A stretch of DNA of 64,000 nucleotides from Lantana camara (GCA_037501455.1 CM074861.1:95457001-95521000), one strand, 5' to 3'. Shown: positions 45,682-57,677, counted from the stretch's first letter. Numbers and translations: made by a program. The notes: a model not told the origin generated them from the letters alone.

Positions 45682-46095
45682 CGAGGGCTAAAAGCACGCT
45701 CATGTCAACCAAGGGCCTTGGAGGCCGGAGAATCCGCTAGGGGATGGAGGCCAAGGCTGCGTAACGAGGGGGAGTGGAAGTTCCTTTGAGGGATGATGAC
45801 GCTTGAAGAGGACTCCGCAAAATAAGCTGGGACTGTGTTCCGCTTTGGGAAGGGCACTTGTTTTCGAGCGGTAGGGATGACCACGCGTGCGCATAGCAGA
45901 GACAACACGTGTTCTCTAAGGTTTTGACGCTCGGGGGATTTGGACGCTCGTTGATAACCTGCCCCAGTCAGGAAAGGCCACGTGTTACTTTTTCGTGTCG
46001 CCACGTGTCTAAGCACGGTCAAGCGTATTTTGACCCCATCACGTACATCGAATTCGGCGAAGAAACGAGAAATCCCCAATTTTGGGATGCCACCA
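45682..46095 (-). promoter_or_regulatory. GC-richer low-copy-looking DNA with G-box cluster
   Basis: Three CACGTG cores in about 100 bp (near 45907, 45979 and 46001) and a fourth (CACGTGG) at about 42923 across solo LTR G. With the insertion removed they would lie upstream of the TATA box at 42853-42860 on the minus strand. G-boxes are bound by plant bZIP/bHLH factors; promoter function is inferred. Confidence 0.4.
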
Positions 46096-46199
46096 TCATC
46101 TTCTCCGACGGGCTACTTGGGTTTTTTTTTTTTTCTTTTTTTTATTATTATTTTTTTTTTAATTATGAAATAAAATAGAATTTGTATTAATAAAAGGGG
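46096..46199. other. T-rich low-complexity DNA
   Basis: Runs of T broken by single C and ATT units between the GC-richer block and the tandem repeat. No gene. Confidence 0.7.
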
Positions 46200-46581
46200 G
46201 AATTTGAGTAAACTCCCCATGGGTTGAAAAATTTTTAGTTTGCTCCCCAGGTCTAAAAAACGTTTTTTGCACTCCCCAATTCACATGCATAATTTGAGTT
46301 AGCTCCCCAATTTTGGGGGCAGATACCACATATGGCGATTTAAATGCACCATATGACGAATTAGATACACGATTCTTTAATTTAATTAAACTCAAGAATC
46401 GTGTATCTAATTCGTCATATGGTGTATCTAAATCGTCATATGTGGTATCTGCCCCCCAAAATTGGGGAGTTAACTCAAATTATGCATGTGAATTGGGGAA
46501 TGAACTAAAATTTTTTTAGTTTTAGACTTGGGGATTAAACTAAAAATTGACTATACAATTGGGGAATTTTCTCAAATTCCC
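46198..46581. mobile_element. foldback MITE, copy 1
   Basis: About 384 bp that is almost one long inverted repeat centred near 46383 (TTTAATTTAATTAAA), with terminal GGGAATTTGAG and CTCAAATTCCC. The arms carry CCCCAATT blocks and match well within about 130 bp of the centre. No transposase and no clear target duplication (flanks AAAGG and ACATA). Confidence 0.8.
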
Positions 46582-47566
46582 ACATAAAATTATTAAAAAT
46601 ATATTAAATTTCCTCAAAACACAAAAAAAATGATTTCTGTTTTTTTTTTTTTTTTTTTTTTTTTGAATTTTTATTGGAAATGATTATATAAAAGAATATG
46701 CATTTAATGACTAATTAAAAATAAAAATATACACAATAAAAATAAGATTTATTAATTATATATATTGCCTTTTTTTTGAATTTTTGAAAAAATATGATAT
46801 TAATATAATTTTAACACAAAGATACTAATAATTTATATTTTTTAACAAAACGATCCCTGAATAATATGATAATAACATTGCAGTCCCTAAGGGTATTTTG
46901 GTAAAATTACAAAAATAATAAAATATTCAGGGGTATTTTCGGTATTATAGGGCCTAAACCTAACGGAACCCTAACGGTTCGAGGACCTCAAACGGAACTT
47001 GAAATATAGGGACTTATTTGTAATTTCGCGATAATGATGGATTGGATTGTAATTACGCCTAACTACAGGGTAGGTGGATGTAATTTTCCCTATATATATA
47101 AAACAATATATTAATTAAGATAATACACCATCTTAATGAAATGGAGTACCAGGGCTGCATCGCTTCATTGTTATCCACCTATTCGGCGACATTAAAATGA
47201 AATAATGAAACAACTCTTCGTTTGATTGCTCACACCTTTTATTGGTATTCAACCATTCGATATTAATGTGGATTAATCAATTAATGAAATTGATTGCTCA
47301 CGCCCTTCATTGCTATCCACCCATTCAGCGACATTAATTTGAATTAATGAATGGGAAAAGAATAAATTTCCAATCGATGTATGGTGGATGATCGTTTTTT
47401 AACTTTCATATTTAAATTAAATCTCGTTACAAACCAATATCCATACTTGTGATTTTTGCAAACCGTCGTTCATACTTCTCCATTTTTATAATATACTATA
47501 TCTGGCTCATTTTTAGTGGTTTTGATCACCATAATATGAAACACGTGCCTTGCGGATGTTTTTCTA

Positions 47567-47948
47567 GAATTTGAGTAAACTCCCCATGGGTTGAAAAATT
47601 TTTAGTTTGCTCCCCAGGTCTAAAAAAAGTTTTTTGCACTCCCCAATTCACATGCATAATTTGAGTTAGCTCCCCAATTTTGGGGGCAGATACCACATAT
47701 GGCGATTTAAATGCACCATATGACGAATTAGATACACGATTCTTTAATTTAATTAAACTCAAGAATCGTGTATCTAATTCGTCATATGGTGTATCTAAAT
47801 CGTCATATGTGGTATCTGCCCCCCAAAATTGGGGAGTTAACTCAAATTATGCATGTGAATTGGGGAATGAACTAAAATTTTTTTAGTTTTAGACTTGGGG
47901 ATTAAACTAAAAATTGACTATACAATTGGGGAGTTTTCTCAAATTCCC
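47567..47948. mobile_element. foldback MITE, copy 2
   Basis: Same element within unit 2; the first two or three terminal G are missing at the tandem junction. Short mirror-image frames on both strands are by-products of the inverted repeat. Confidence 0.8.
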
Positions 47949-48925
47949 ACATAAAATTATTAAAAATATATTAAATTTCCTCAAAACACAAAAAAAATGA
48001 TTTCTGTTTTTTTTTTTTTTTTTGAATTTTTATTGGAAATGATTATATAAAAGAATATGCATTTAATGACTAATTAAAAATAAAAATATACACAATAAAA
48101 ATAAGATTTATTAATTATATATATTGCCTTTTTTTTGAATTTTTGAAAAAATATGATATTAATATAATTTTAACACAAAGATACTAATAATTTATATTTT
48201 TTAACAAAACGATCCCTGAATAATATGATAATAACATTGCAGTCCCTAAGGGTATTTTGGTAAAATTACAAAAATAATAAAATATTCAGGGGTATTTTCG
48301 GTATTATAGGGCCTAAACCTAACGGAACTCTAACGGTTCGAGGACCTCAAACGGAACTTGAAATATAGGGACTTATTTGTAATTTCGCGATAATGATGGA
48401 TTGGATTGTAATTACGCCTAACTACAGGGTAGGTGGATGTAATTTTCCCTATATATATAAAACAATATATTAATTAAGATAATACACCATCTTAATGAAA
48501 TGGAGTACCAGGGCTGCATCGCTTCATTGTTATCCACCTATTCGGCGACATTAAAATGAAATAATGAAACAACTCTTCGTTTGATTGCTCACACCTTTTA
48601 TTGGTATTCAACCATTCGATATTAATGTGGATTAATCAATTAATGAAATTGATTGCTCACGCCCTTCATTGCTATCCACCCATTCAGCGACATTAATTTG
48701 AATTAATGAATGGGAAAAGAATAAATTTCCAATCGATGTATGGTGGATGATCGTTTTTTAACTTTCATATTTAAATTAAATCTCGTTACAAACCAATATC
48801 CATACTTGTGATTTTTGCAAACCGTCGTTCATACTTCTCCATTTTTATAATATACTATATCTGGCTCATTTTTAGTGGTTTTGATCACCATAATATGAAA
48901 CACGTGCCTTGCGGATGTTTTTCTA

Positions 48926-49307
48926 GAATTTGAGTAAACTCCCCATGGGTTGAAAAATTTTTAGTTTGCTCCCCAGGTCTAAAAAAAGTTTTTTGCACTC
49001 CCCAATTCACATGCATAATTTGAGTTAGCTCCCCAATTTTGGGGACAGATACCACATATGGCGATTTAAATGCACCATATGACGAATTAGATACACGATT
49101 CTTTAATTTAATTAAACTCAAGAATCGTGTATCTAATTCGTCATATGGTGTATCTAAATCGTCATATGTGGTATCTGCCCCCCAAAATTGGGGAGTTAAC
49201 TCAAATTATGCTTGTGAATTGGGGAATGAACTAAAATTTTTTTAGTTTTAGACTTGGGGATTAAACTAAAAATTGACTATACAATTGGGGAGTTTTCTCA
49301 AATTCCC
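48926..49307. mobile_element. foldback MITE, copy 3
   Basis: Same element within unit 3, with the same junction-truncated left end and a few private base changes (for example GGGGACAG for GGGGGCAG). Confidence 0.8.
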
Positions 49308-50283
49308 ACATAAAATTATTAAAAATATATTAAATTCCTCAAAACACAAAAAAAAATGATTTCTGTTTTTTTTTTTTTTTTGAATTTTTATTGGAAATGA
49401 TTATATAAAAGAATATGCATTTAATGACTAATTAAAAATAAAAATATACACAATAAAAATAAGATTTATTAATTATATATATTGCCTTTTTTTTGAATTT
49501 TTGAAAAAATATGATATTAATATAATTTTAACACAAAGATACTAATAATTTATATATTTTAACAAAATGATCCCTGAATAATATGATAATAACATTGCAG
49601 TCCCTAAGGGTATTTTGGTAAAATTACAAAAATAATAAAATATTCAGGGGTATTTTCGGTATTATAGGGCCTAAACCTAACGGAACCCTAACGGTTCGAG
49701 GACCTCAAACGGAACTTGAAATATAGGGACTTATTTGTAATTTCGCGATAATGATGGATTGGATTGTAATTACGCCTAACTACAGGGTATGTGGATGTAA
49801 TTTTCCCTATATATATAAAACAATATATTAATTAAGATAATACACCATCTTAATGAAATGGAGTACCAGGGCTGCATCGCTTCATTGTTATCCACCTATT
49901 CGGCGACATTAAAATGAAATAATGAAACAACTCTTCGTTTGATTGCTCACACCTTTTATTGGTATTCAACCATTCGATATTGATGTGGATTAATCAATTA
50001 ATGAAATTGATTGCTCACGCCCTTCATTGCTATCCACCCATTCAGCGACATTAATGTGAATTAATGAATGGGAAAAGAATAATTTTCCAATCGATGTATG
50101 GTGGATGATCGTTTTTTAACTTTCATATTTAAATTAAATCTCGTTACAAACCAATATCCATACTTGTGATTTTTGCAAACCGTCGTTCATACTTCTCCAT
50201 TTTTATAATATACTATATCTGGCTCATTTTTAGTGGTTTTGATCACCATAATATGAAACACGTGTCTTGCTGATGTTTTTCTA

Positions 50284-51060
50284 ACTGGCAAAATTGTCTT
50301 TCAAATGGAAAATTTAAAGAAAACGCAAATATGGAAACCCATCTTCCCCCAATAAACTGTGAATTCATCTCCGACTCCCAATGCTCCACCATCGATACAG
50401 ATTCGCGGCCACTTATTCTTCTCCACCTTCACCATATCCGTTTTCACATAAATTTCGTGGTAATTCGAGTAATTTCTTATTCGTAAGAAAGGAATTAATA
50501 TATTTAACTATATGAATTCATCATTCATGGGTATCATCGTTACTTATTCAACGGTTTAAGATCTATGTTGCAAAGATATGGGCACGGCAATACGGATACA
50601 ACATGACATAGATACGACGATATGAATTTTCTTATGAATTTTTCATGTGAGAAGTATTGGACACGGTTTCTGACACGATACGACCAGATAAAATGATATT
50701 TTTAAAAGTATCGGTGCATTAGAGTTTATAACTGATGCATAAGTTCATATAAAAAAGTGCTCAGTGTGGCCAGATTTGATTAAATCATTGTTTCAATGTA
50801 TTATCTACCAAAATAATAATATCAAAATATTATGAAAATATAATATTTTTGGAGCCGAAAAATTCTGTTTTTGTTGTAGCAAAATATTATGCTTAAATTT
50901 TTACAATCCCGAAGAAAATTAGAGGAGTTCCTACAAAATAACCTCATGCTTTGCACGACCTTTTTTTTTTTTTTTTAAAGATTTAACAATTAAAATGAAA
51001 TAGGATATTTACTTGCCCATTAGTACAAAAATGACAATATATTTAAAAAAAGGAATCAAA
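50284..51060. other. unique-looking AT-rich DNA, no gene identified
   Basis: 50340-50470 has mixed composition resembling a plant leader exon (CCATCTTCCCCC ... CTCCACCTTCACC) followed by a donor-like GTGGTAATT. The remainder is AT-rich. No supported coding frame. Confidence 0.4.
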
Positions 51061-51069
51061 CGAGATCGG

Positions 51070-51830
51070 TACAAGAAGGCAAAAATAAAAATTTGATTAT
51101 GTATAAGTTTTTTATTTTGACCAAAAATGTACAATGTATGTTTGATTTTCGTCAAAAAATCAAATTATTACCGAAAATGTCTATGTGGCAGCCACGTTAC
51201 CAACATAGATTGATAAAAATGCAACTTAGACAAAAATACAAAATTGGCCCTATAAGTCATTCATTTTGGGTATTTAGTCATGTTTGTACTGTTATTTACA
51301 ATTAAATCTTATAACTTTTAAAGATTTATAAAAATCGAAAAAAATGCTAGCTCAGACAAAAATTACTGACATGTTAAAATGCTTGAAAAAAAAAAAAAGA
51401 ATTACATGCCAATTTTAAAAAAAAATATTTTTTAATTTTTATGCTTAAAATAATTTGAATAATTTTTTTTATCTGCTACAATATGCATAAAATTTGAAAG
51501 AATAGTTGAAAGTTATTAGACTTTATTGCAAATAGCAATGCAGATAGAACTAAATTGCCAAAATAAAAAACTTACCTGATCAATTTTACATTTTTGTCTG
51601 ATTCAGCATTTCCCCAAATTATTGAATAGGTAATTTTCCTAATTTATGTTGCTAAAAACGACTGCCACATAGATATTTTCGATGATAAATTGATTTTTGG
51701 GCAAAAATCGGATATATAAGACAAAATTCTAAAACTTATGGATCTTAATCGTAAATTACAATATGGATAAGACTAAATATGCCAAAATGAGAAACTCATA
51801 GGATCAATTTTGTATTTTGTCAAATATATA
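51070..51830. mobile_element. foldback/MITE-like element, about 760 bp
   Basis: The left half segment CGAAAATGTCTATGTGGCAG (51173-51192) is matched in reverse complement at about 51661-51685, and TTTTGTATTTTTGTC/GACAAAAT-type ends, CCAAAAATG and ATTTAGTC segments follow in mirrored order. Arms are diverged by substitutions and indels, so it is an old inverted repeat. Exact ends and target duplication are uncertain; no coding capacity. Confidence 0.6.
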
Positions 51831-52582
51831 TATAAAGAAAACAATCAAAATATAATGAAACTTTAATACAAAGGGACAAAATATATAAAGTAGTTTAGGG
51901 AACAAATAATAATATGAAAACTTAATAATATATATATATGTATATGTATGCTTCTGGATAGATGTGTGGGACAGAGGGCTCGTGGTACCTGCTGCCCACC
52001 CTTCCTCCTCTACTTTGAGAACCGTGTGAACGGAGAGTGGGCAAAAAAGAAGGAGGTCCCACACATACTTGAGTAGTGCGGGAGACAGGGGAATGGGTCG
52101 AGATAAGAAAAACATATTAGTAAGTCTAAAATATATTACATAAGATTTTTTAAATTAAAGAATATACTAGTACTTAATCTTAAAAAAAAAAAAAAAAGAA
52201 TATATAAAAATGACCCGATTTTTATTAAAAAAATTAACTGATTTATTTGTCTTGACCAGATTTTAATTTTGATTGGAGTCAATATTTTAGGATAAAACGT
52301 GAAAATCTATAAAAATGTTAAAATAATAAAAGTAATTTTAGCATTAAACTTAACTGTATTAAAAAAAATTTAAGAAATAAGTAGTTTTAATAGCTAAAAT
52401 AATTCAAAATTATAAAAAATAACCACTTTTTTTTTTTTTTTTGTAACACACACGCTCCAAGTGGTCAGACGGATTTGTCAACCCTCAAACCACTTGGTCA
52501 ACCTCTGTTGGCATGACAAAAAACACCCTTATTATATTATATAGTAGAAGTTTGCTAGTTAAAAATTGGAGGACAAAAATAT
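51831..52582. other. AT-rich DNA with a small stem and poly-A/T runs
   Basis: Includes a GC-richer block at 51950-52100 with no supported gene, and a stem of CCAAGTGGT with ACCACTTGG (52457-52499) next to a T17 run, perhaps a short retroposed fragment. No gene. Confidence 0.4.
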
Positions 52583-52644
52583 AATCTCATATCTAAACTT
52601 TTTTTTTTTTTTTTTTTTTTTTGAGTGATGAATCTCATATCTAA
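52583..52644 (-). mobile_element. tiny retroposed insertion flanked by a 14-bp target duplication
   Basis: AATCTCATATCTAA at 52583-52596 is repeated at 52631-52644. Between them lie 24 T and only about ten other bases. In minus sense this is a poly-A tail with almost no body, as expected of an extremely 5'-truncated LINE or SINE. Confidence 0.65.
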
Positions 52645-52713
52645 CTAAAAAAGTGAGTTATTTAGCAACTCCCTCCAAGAATTGCTAAATAGCATATTAT
52701 TTTCTATTCTTTT

Positions 52714-54688
52714 TGTTGGAATTCGTCAACCCTAACGCAGCGGAAGTTAAAATTTTTAGGGATTATAAAACAAGTTTTATCGGAATTCCAATTAAGATCA
52801 GCCTTTGATTCAGATTTACGATTTAAACGGAAGAAGAATCAAATACCTCTTACGCTTCCAATTGATGACGATGACAAGAAGGTTTTCCAAAACCTACCCG
52901 CTTCTCTTCTATCCGATCTTCTTCCAAGAATCCCACGCGGAATTCCTCTAAGGTAGTCCACGATTCGTAATTGAATAACTAATCAATTAGCACACTAGAA
53001 CACTAATTAGATATTGATTATCTAATAGTATTCTCAATACTGTATTGAGAAAAGAGAGAGAAGAGAGACTTGGAGAGAAAGCAGAAAAAGAAGAAAAACA
53101 ACGATGTTTGATTTCTCTCCCTTATCTTTCTTAAATACTTAGCTCTAGGTCAAAAACTCTATGGGCCAGTCTTGGGCTTATATTTAATTACTACTTAATT
53201 AAATTAAAAACCCAATATTCATTTTAATTAGTGGACTTAATTTAATTACATTAATTAAATCACAAGTCCAATATCTAATTAAATTTGTGGACTTAAAAAT
53301 TAATTACTCCTAATTAAATTTCAAGTCTTATTTAAATTAATGTTAAATTAATTTAAATACACTTATTTAAATTAATGTTAACTCTTTAACATCTATTCTC
53401 AATAGCTTAACAATTAAGCATAAATTAATTAATACAATTATTAATTAATTACTCTCTCATAAATTAAAATCTTTTAATTCATCAATCAATCTCTATTGAT
53501 CTTTAGATAATCTTGTTATTCAATTCGAGTCATTGTGTGACCCCTTAGGTTCACCAATGAATAGTAGTAGGCCCACATTCTTAACGTGGTATTTTAGATA
53601 ACAATTTATCTTATTGATTCAATTAAACCCTTTCAATTAATCATTGTTTAATTAAAACTCCTTTTAATTAATCAGTACCTACAGATCATGATCGATGTCT
53701 AGTGCCAAGCTCATGACCACCCATCCAATAGGTGAAGTTTATGTTGTGAACCTTTCAGTCTCATGGATACCGTGAGATAAGATCCTTCTATCGTCCAATC
53801 CCCGATTAGGACCTAGGGCATGGGAATAATAGAACCCTATTAGTCCTAATGCTATGAATTAATTCTAATAGCAATTCCATTTGATCTACCACTCTAGGAA
53901 ACTCATTTCCTAATTTAGATCACACTACCTTGCGCAAGGATTTAAGTGGAATATACTACAATAGAATTCATGGGTGATTCACTCGTTCTTCTAGACGAGC
54001 GATAGATTCTATGTTGGCTTCTCATATGCCCCCATACATGATTCGAACAATACCAACATACAACCATAACGAGATTCATGGAACCCATGAATCTCTAGGC
54101 GCATATCAAACATTGCCCTTGTCATGCACAGAGCATCAATGGAGCCTCAAGTCTAAGGACCATTTAGACACTACCATAACCAGGGAACCAACCTCATCAT
54201 TAAGGCATAAAAGCCTTACCCCGTTGAGGTGTTCCTGTCGGGATCCTCAGTGTACTTGTTCCCTAACAAGCACCCCCATACGCATGTGAATGTCCCTACA
54301 TTCAATACTTATGAAACAAAGTAACCTTTCTAAAAGGCACGTCGTATGAGCAAGTCTCAAACGAGTCAAGTCAACATCCCCGTGCTTATTAGACTCTTCG
54401 ACTTGGAGTTGGTTTAGGTCATGCCATAGAGACTTGTTTCATAACCTCCATCCCTATGCGAGGTCAAGTCTCGTAGCTCAGTATGACCTTGGGGTTTCAT
54501 CCATACACAAACAGTTATAATATGCAATTAATAAACTTGAATGAGGCATGAGGAATTGGCCACATAGAATTAAACGACTATGAAACGTTACATTTATTAT
54601 TTCATTAATGTCACAAATTGCTGCTAATAAGAGTAGTTTTCAAAAAGAGGCCTAAACTATTTGGCTCTTCTAGGGCACTACTCTAACA
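52714..54688 (-). repeat. 3' LTR of copia B
   Basis: 1975 bp, plus-strand ends TGTTGGAATTC and CTCTAACA. Parts match the copia A LTR (11742-12473). A minus-strand TATTTAAG near 53130-53137 may be its TATA box. No palindrome array of the kind seen in the other families. Confidence 0.85.
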
Positions 54689-54703
54689 ATCTCCCACTTG
54701 CCC
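54689..54703 (-). other. polypurine tract of copia B
   Basis: The minus strand reads GGGCAAGTGGGAGAT next to the 3' LTR; copia A has the same feature at 12474-12488. Confidence 0.85.
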
Positions 54704-55430
54704 TCAGAGCCAATTGCCCATAGCCTTAAGACCCATCTCCTGGAGATGTCCTTCAAAGACCTTTTGGCTAAGAGGTTTAGTAAGCGGGTCTGCTACGTTT
54801 TCTACCGAGGGTACACGTTCCACGATAAAGTCGCCTCTTTCTACGATTTCTCTAATTAGATGAAATCTTCTTAGGATGTGCTTTGACCGTTGATGAGCTC
54901 TTGGTTATTTTGATTGTGCAATCGCTCCGTTATTGTCGCAGAAGACAACGACTGGGTCAGCAATGCTAGGCACTACATCCAACTCTTGGATGAAGTTTTC
55001 ATCCACACACCTTCTTTCGCTGCCTCTGATGCAGCTATATACTCCGCTTCACAAGTGGAGTCGGCAGTAGTTTCCTGTTTGGAACTTTTCCAACTTACTC
55101 ACCACCATTTAACCGAAATATGAATCCGGAAGTGGATTTAAAGTCGTCTACATCCGACTGGAAGCTTGAGTCGGTGTATCCTTCTAATTTCAGTTCTCCC
55201 TTTCCGCCGTATACAAGAAATAAATCCTTAGTCCTTTTCAAGTACTTAAGGATGGATTTCACTGCAGACCAGTGACTCTCACCAAAGTTTGACTGAAATC
55301 GACTTGTAATGCTCAAAGCGTACGCGACATCAGGTCTAGTACATAACATAGCATACATTATGCTCCCTATTGCAGATGCATAGGGTATACGAGACATCCT
55401 ATCCTTCTCTTCTTCAGTGTTAGGGCACAT
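54704..55430 (-). pseudogene. copia B RNase H and RT connection, frameshifted
   Basis: 55095-55430 encodes the region with TRPDVAYALSITSRFQS, LKYLKRTKDLFLVY and YTDSSFQSD. After LNGGE the frame shifts by one base; the remaining RNase H sequence continues to about 54716. RNase H degrades element RNA during DNA synthesis. It differs in frame from the upstream RT segment, so at least two shifts are present. Confidence 0.85.
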
Positions 55431-55443
55431 TGATTAGAGAGGA

Positions 55444-56802
55444 TCAACCATGTCTCATTGGCAGGAATCCTCTCTTAGATTCCTCCATACTAAACCGTTT
55501 CAGTACTTTGTCTATGTACTGAACTTGGGACATACCTATTAATCTCTGTGATCTATCTCGATAGATTTTTATACCGAGAATAAAGGAAGCTTCTCCCAAG
55601 TCCTTCATGGAAAACTGAGTAGACAACCAAGTCTTTGTTGTTTGCAGCACATCTTTCTCATTCCCAATGAGTAAGATATCATCTACATACAACACCAAAA
55701 ATTGTACGACTCACCCACTGATTTTCTTGTAAACACATGGTTCATACTCGTTCTTGATAAAGCCAAACGATTTGACTGTCTCATCAAAACGGATGTTCCA
55801 ACTTCTAGACGCCTGTTTGAGTCCATATATGGATCTCTGGAGTTTGCAAACTTTCTGTTCGCTCCCACTGGATATGAAACCTTCCGGTTGTTCCATATAA
55901 ATGTCTTTATCTAAATCTCCATTTAGAAAAGCCGTTTTCACATCCATTTGCCATATTTCGTAATCATAGTACGCAGCTATGGCTAGAAGTATCCGAATGG
56001 ATTTAGGCATTGCTACAGGGGAATACGTTTCCTCAAAGTCAACACCTGGCCTTTGAGTGTATACCTTTCCAACCAACCTAGTCTTGTAGGTTGCCACTTC
56101 TCCATCTGCTCCAAGCTTTCGCTTGTAGATCCATTTACATCCTATAGCTTTCTCGCCTTCAGGAAGATCTACCAAGGTCCATACCTTGTTGGAGTACATA
56201 GAGTCCATTTCGGAGTTCATGGCTTGCTGCCATTTTATCGAATCTCTATCCGATATTACATCATCATATGATCTCGGATCACTATCCGATTGACCGGTTT
56301 CAGTTAGTAAATTGAGTCGGTCTGGCGGTCTAATTGTTGTCACAGATCTGCGAGGGCTTGTGTTTACTTCTTGTTGTGGGAAAGAGGAAGATTCCATTGC
56401 TTGATCATTTGTAGGTTCTTGTTGAACTTCAGTAAGTTCTGCAATCTTGCCTGACTTTTCAACTAGAAACTCTTTTTCTAGAAAAGTGGCATTCCTCGAA
56501 ACGAACACCTTTTGTTCCGAGGGATCATAAAAATAGTAACCCACAGACTCTCTAGGGTATCCTACAAATTTGCACAAACTGGATCTAGAATCCAATTTGT
56601 CTCCCACTAGTCTCTTGACGTATGCAGGACATCCCCAAACTCTAAGGTATGAATAAGTGGGGGGTTTTGAAAACCACATCTTATATGGTATTTCGGGTAT
56701 TGATTTGGAAGGAACTAAATTAATTATCTTCGCGGCCGTTTTAAGGGCATCACCCCAAAACGATATTGGAAGATCCGTGAAACTCATCATGGATCGGACC
56801 AT
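55444..56802 (-). pseudogene. copia B integrase C-terminus and reverse transcriptase, one stop
   Basis: 56802-55711 is 363 codons open, containing the post-catalytic integrase part (GCPAYVKRLVGDKLDSRS, the GKLEx-like segment) and RT with WQQAMNSEMDSMYSNKVWTL, KTAFLNGDLDKDIYMEQPEG and KLQRSIYGLKQASRSW. A TGA near 55700 separates it, in the same frame, from 55444-55698 with the catalytic VLYVDDILLIGN. RT copies the element RNA into cDNA. Nearly complete, so fairly young, but not functional as read. Confidence 0.88.
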
Positions 56803-56820
56803 ATCCAGTAAAGTCCGATT

Positions 56821-57267
56821 TCATCGCTCGGACACCCCATTCAGCTGAGGAGTCCCGGGCGGAGTCCACTGTGAGATAATCCCGTTATCTTTCAAATAAC
56901 CAAGAAAGAGATCACTTAAATACTCGCCACCTCGATCTGATCGAAGAGCCTTAATTTTGCGATCTGTCTGGTTCTCAACCTCTGTTTTATACTCTATGAA
57001 CTTTTCAAAGGCCTCAGACTTATGTTTCATCAGGTACACATACCCATATCTACTGAAATCATCAGTAAATGTGATGAAGTAATTACAACCGTTTCGGGTA
57101 CTAACATTTAGTGGTCCGCAAACGTCTGTATGGATCAAATCTAAAAGATTTTGGCTTCGCTCTACATGTCCTTTAAAAGGGGACTTAGTTATCTTTCCCT
57201 TTAAACAGGATTCACAAGTGGTTAACTCGTTTAGATCATTCGTACTGAATGATCCTAAGTTACCCAT
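56821..57267 (-). pseudogene. copia B integrase core
   Basis: 148 codons with TTCESCLKGK, then the DDE triad segments: first Asp in LIHTDVCGPLN, second in ALRSDRGGEYLS, Glu in LNGVSER. The frame ends in TGA immediately after SER; copia elements usually have arginine there (CGA), so a single C-to-T change explains the stop. Integrase inserts the cDNA into host DNA. Confidence 0.9.
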
Positions 57268-57354
57268 TTGTAGAAGCCTATTCTTGGAGATATGTCCAAG
57301 TCTAGCATGTCAAATCTTTGCTGAAGTTTGGTCATTTGATTTTTGTTTGTTATC

Positions 57355-57677
57355 TCATTCGATATTTAGGAGATTTAAATTAGTATTAGTTAAATACAAA
57401 ACATTTTGTAAAGACCCTAATGCATGTGAAGAACCATTCTTCAATATGTAAAACATGGCATTAGTAATAGAGAAGGAAAAACCTTCCAAGTCTAGTACAG
57501 GAATGGAAATAATGTTTTTAACTAATTCAGGAACAAATAAAACATTGTTCAATACTAAATTAAACCATCTCCTAACATTAACCTAACATGTCCTATGGCC
57601 TTTGCTGCAACTCTTGCTCCATTGCCCACTCGAAGAACATGTTCTCTTTCATCAACCTCACGGACGTTGCTCATTCC
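57355..57677 (-). pseudogene. copia B region between protease and integrase
   Basis: 57355-57552 encodes NNVLFVPELVKNIISIPVL, the segment following the protease in copia polyproteins. The frame differs from gag-protease and is interrupted at both sides. Confidence 0.75.

Larger units (their letters stand above)
46200..50283. repeat. tandem triplication of a 1.36-kb unit
   Basis: Units 46200-47566 (1367 bp), 47567-48925 (1359 bp) and 48926-50283 (1358 bp) are nearly identical. Length differences come mainly from a poly-T run (longest in unit 1). The internal junctions are the same (TTTTTCTA/GAATTTGAG), while the outer edges differ, as expected for tandem duplication rather than separate insertions. 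Each unit holds a foldback MITE, a TE-like block around CGGAACCCTAACGGTTCG, and diverged ~65-bp repeats with TATCCACC and TTCGGCGACATTAA. No genes. Confidence 0.95.

Noticed and set aside
46159..49245. Recurring 68- and 78-codon frames on both strands in the tandem unit
   Set aside because: They mirror the MITE inverted repeat and are by-products of its symmetry.
52457..52540. Possible SINE with A/B boxes next to a poly-T run
   Set aside because: Only about 85 bp with a short stem; no convincing B box or target duplication found.
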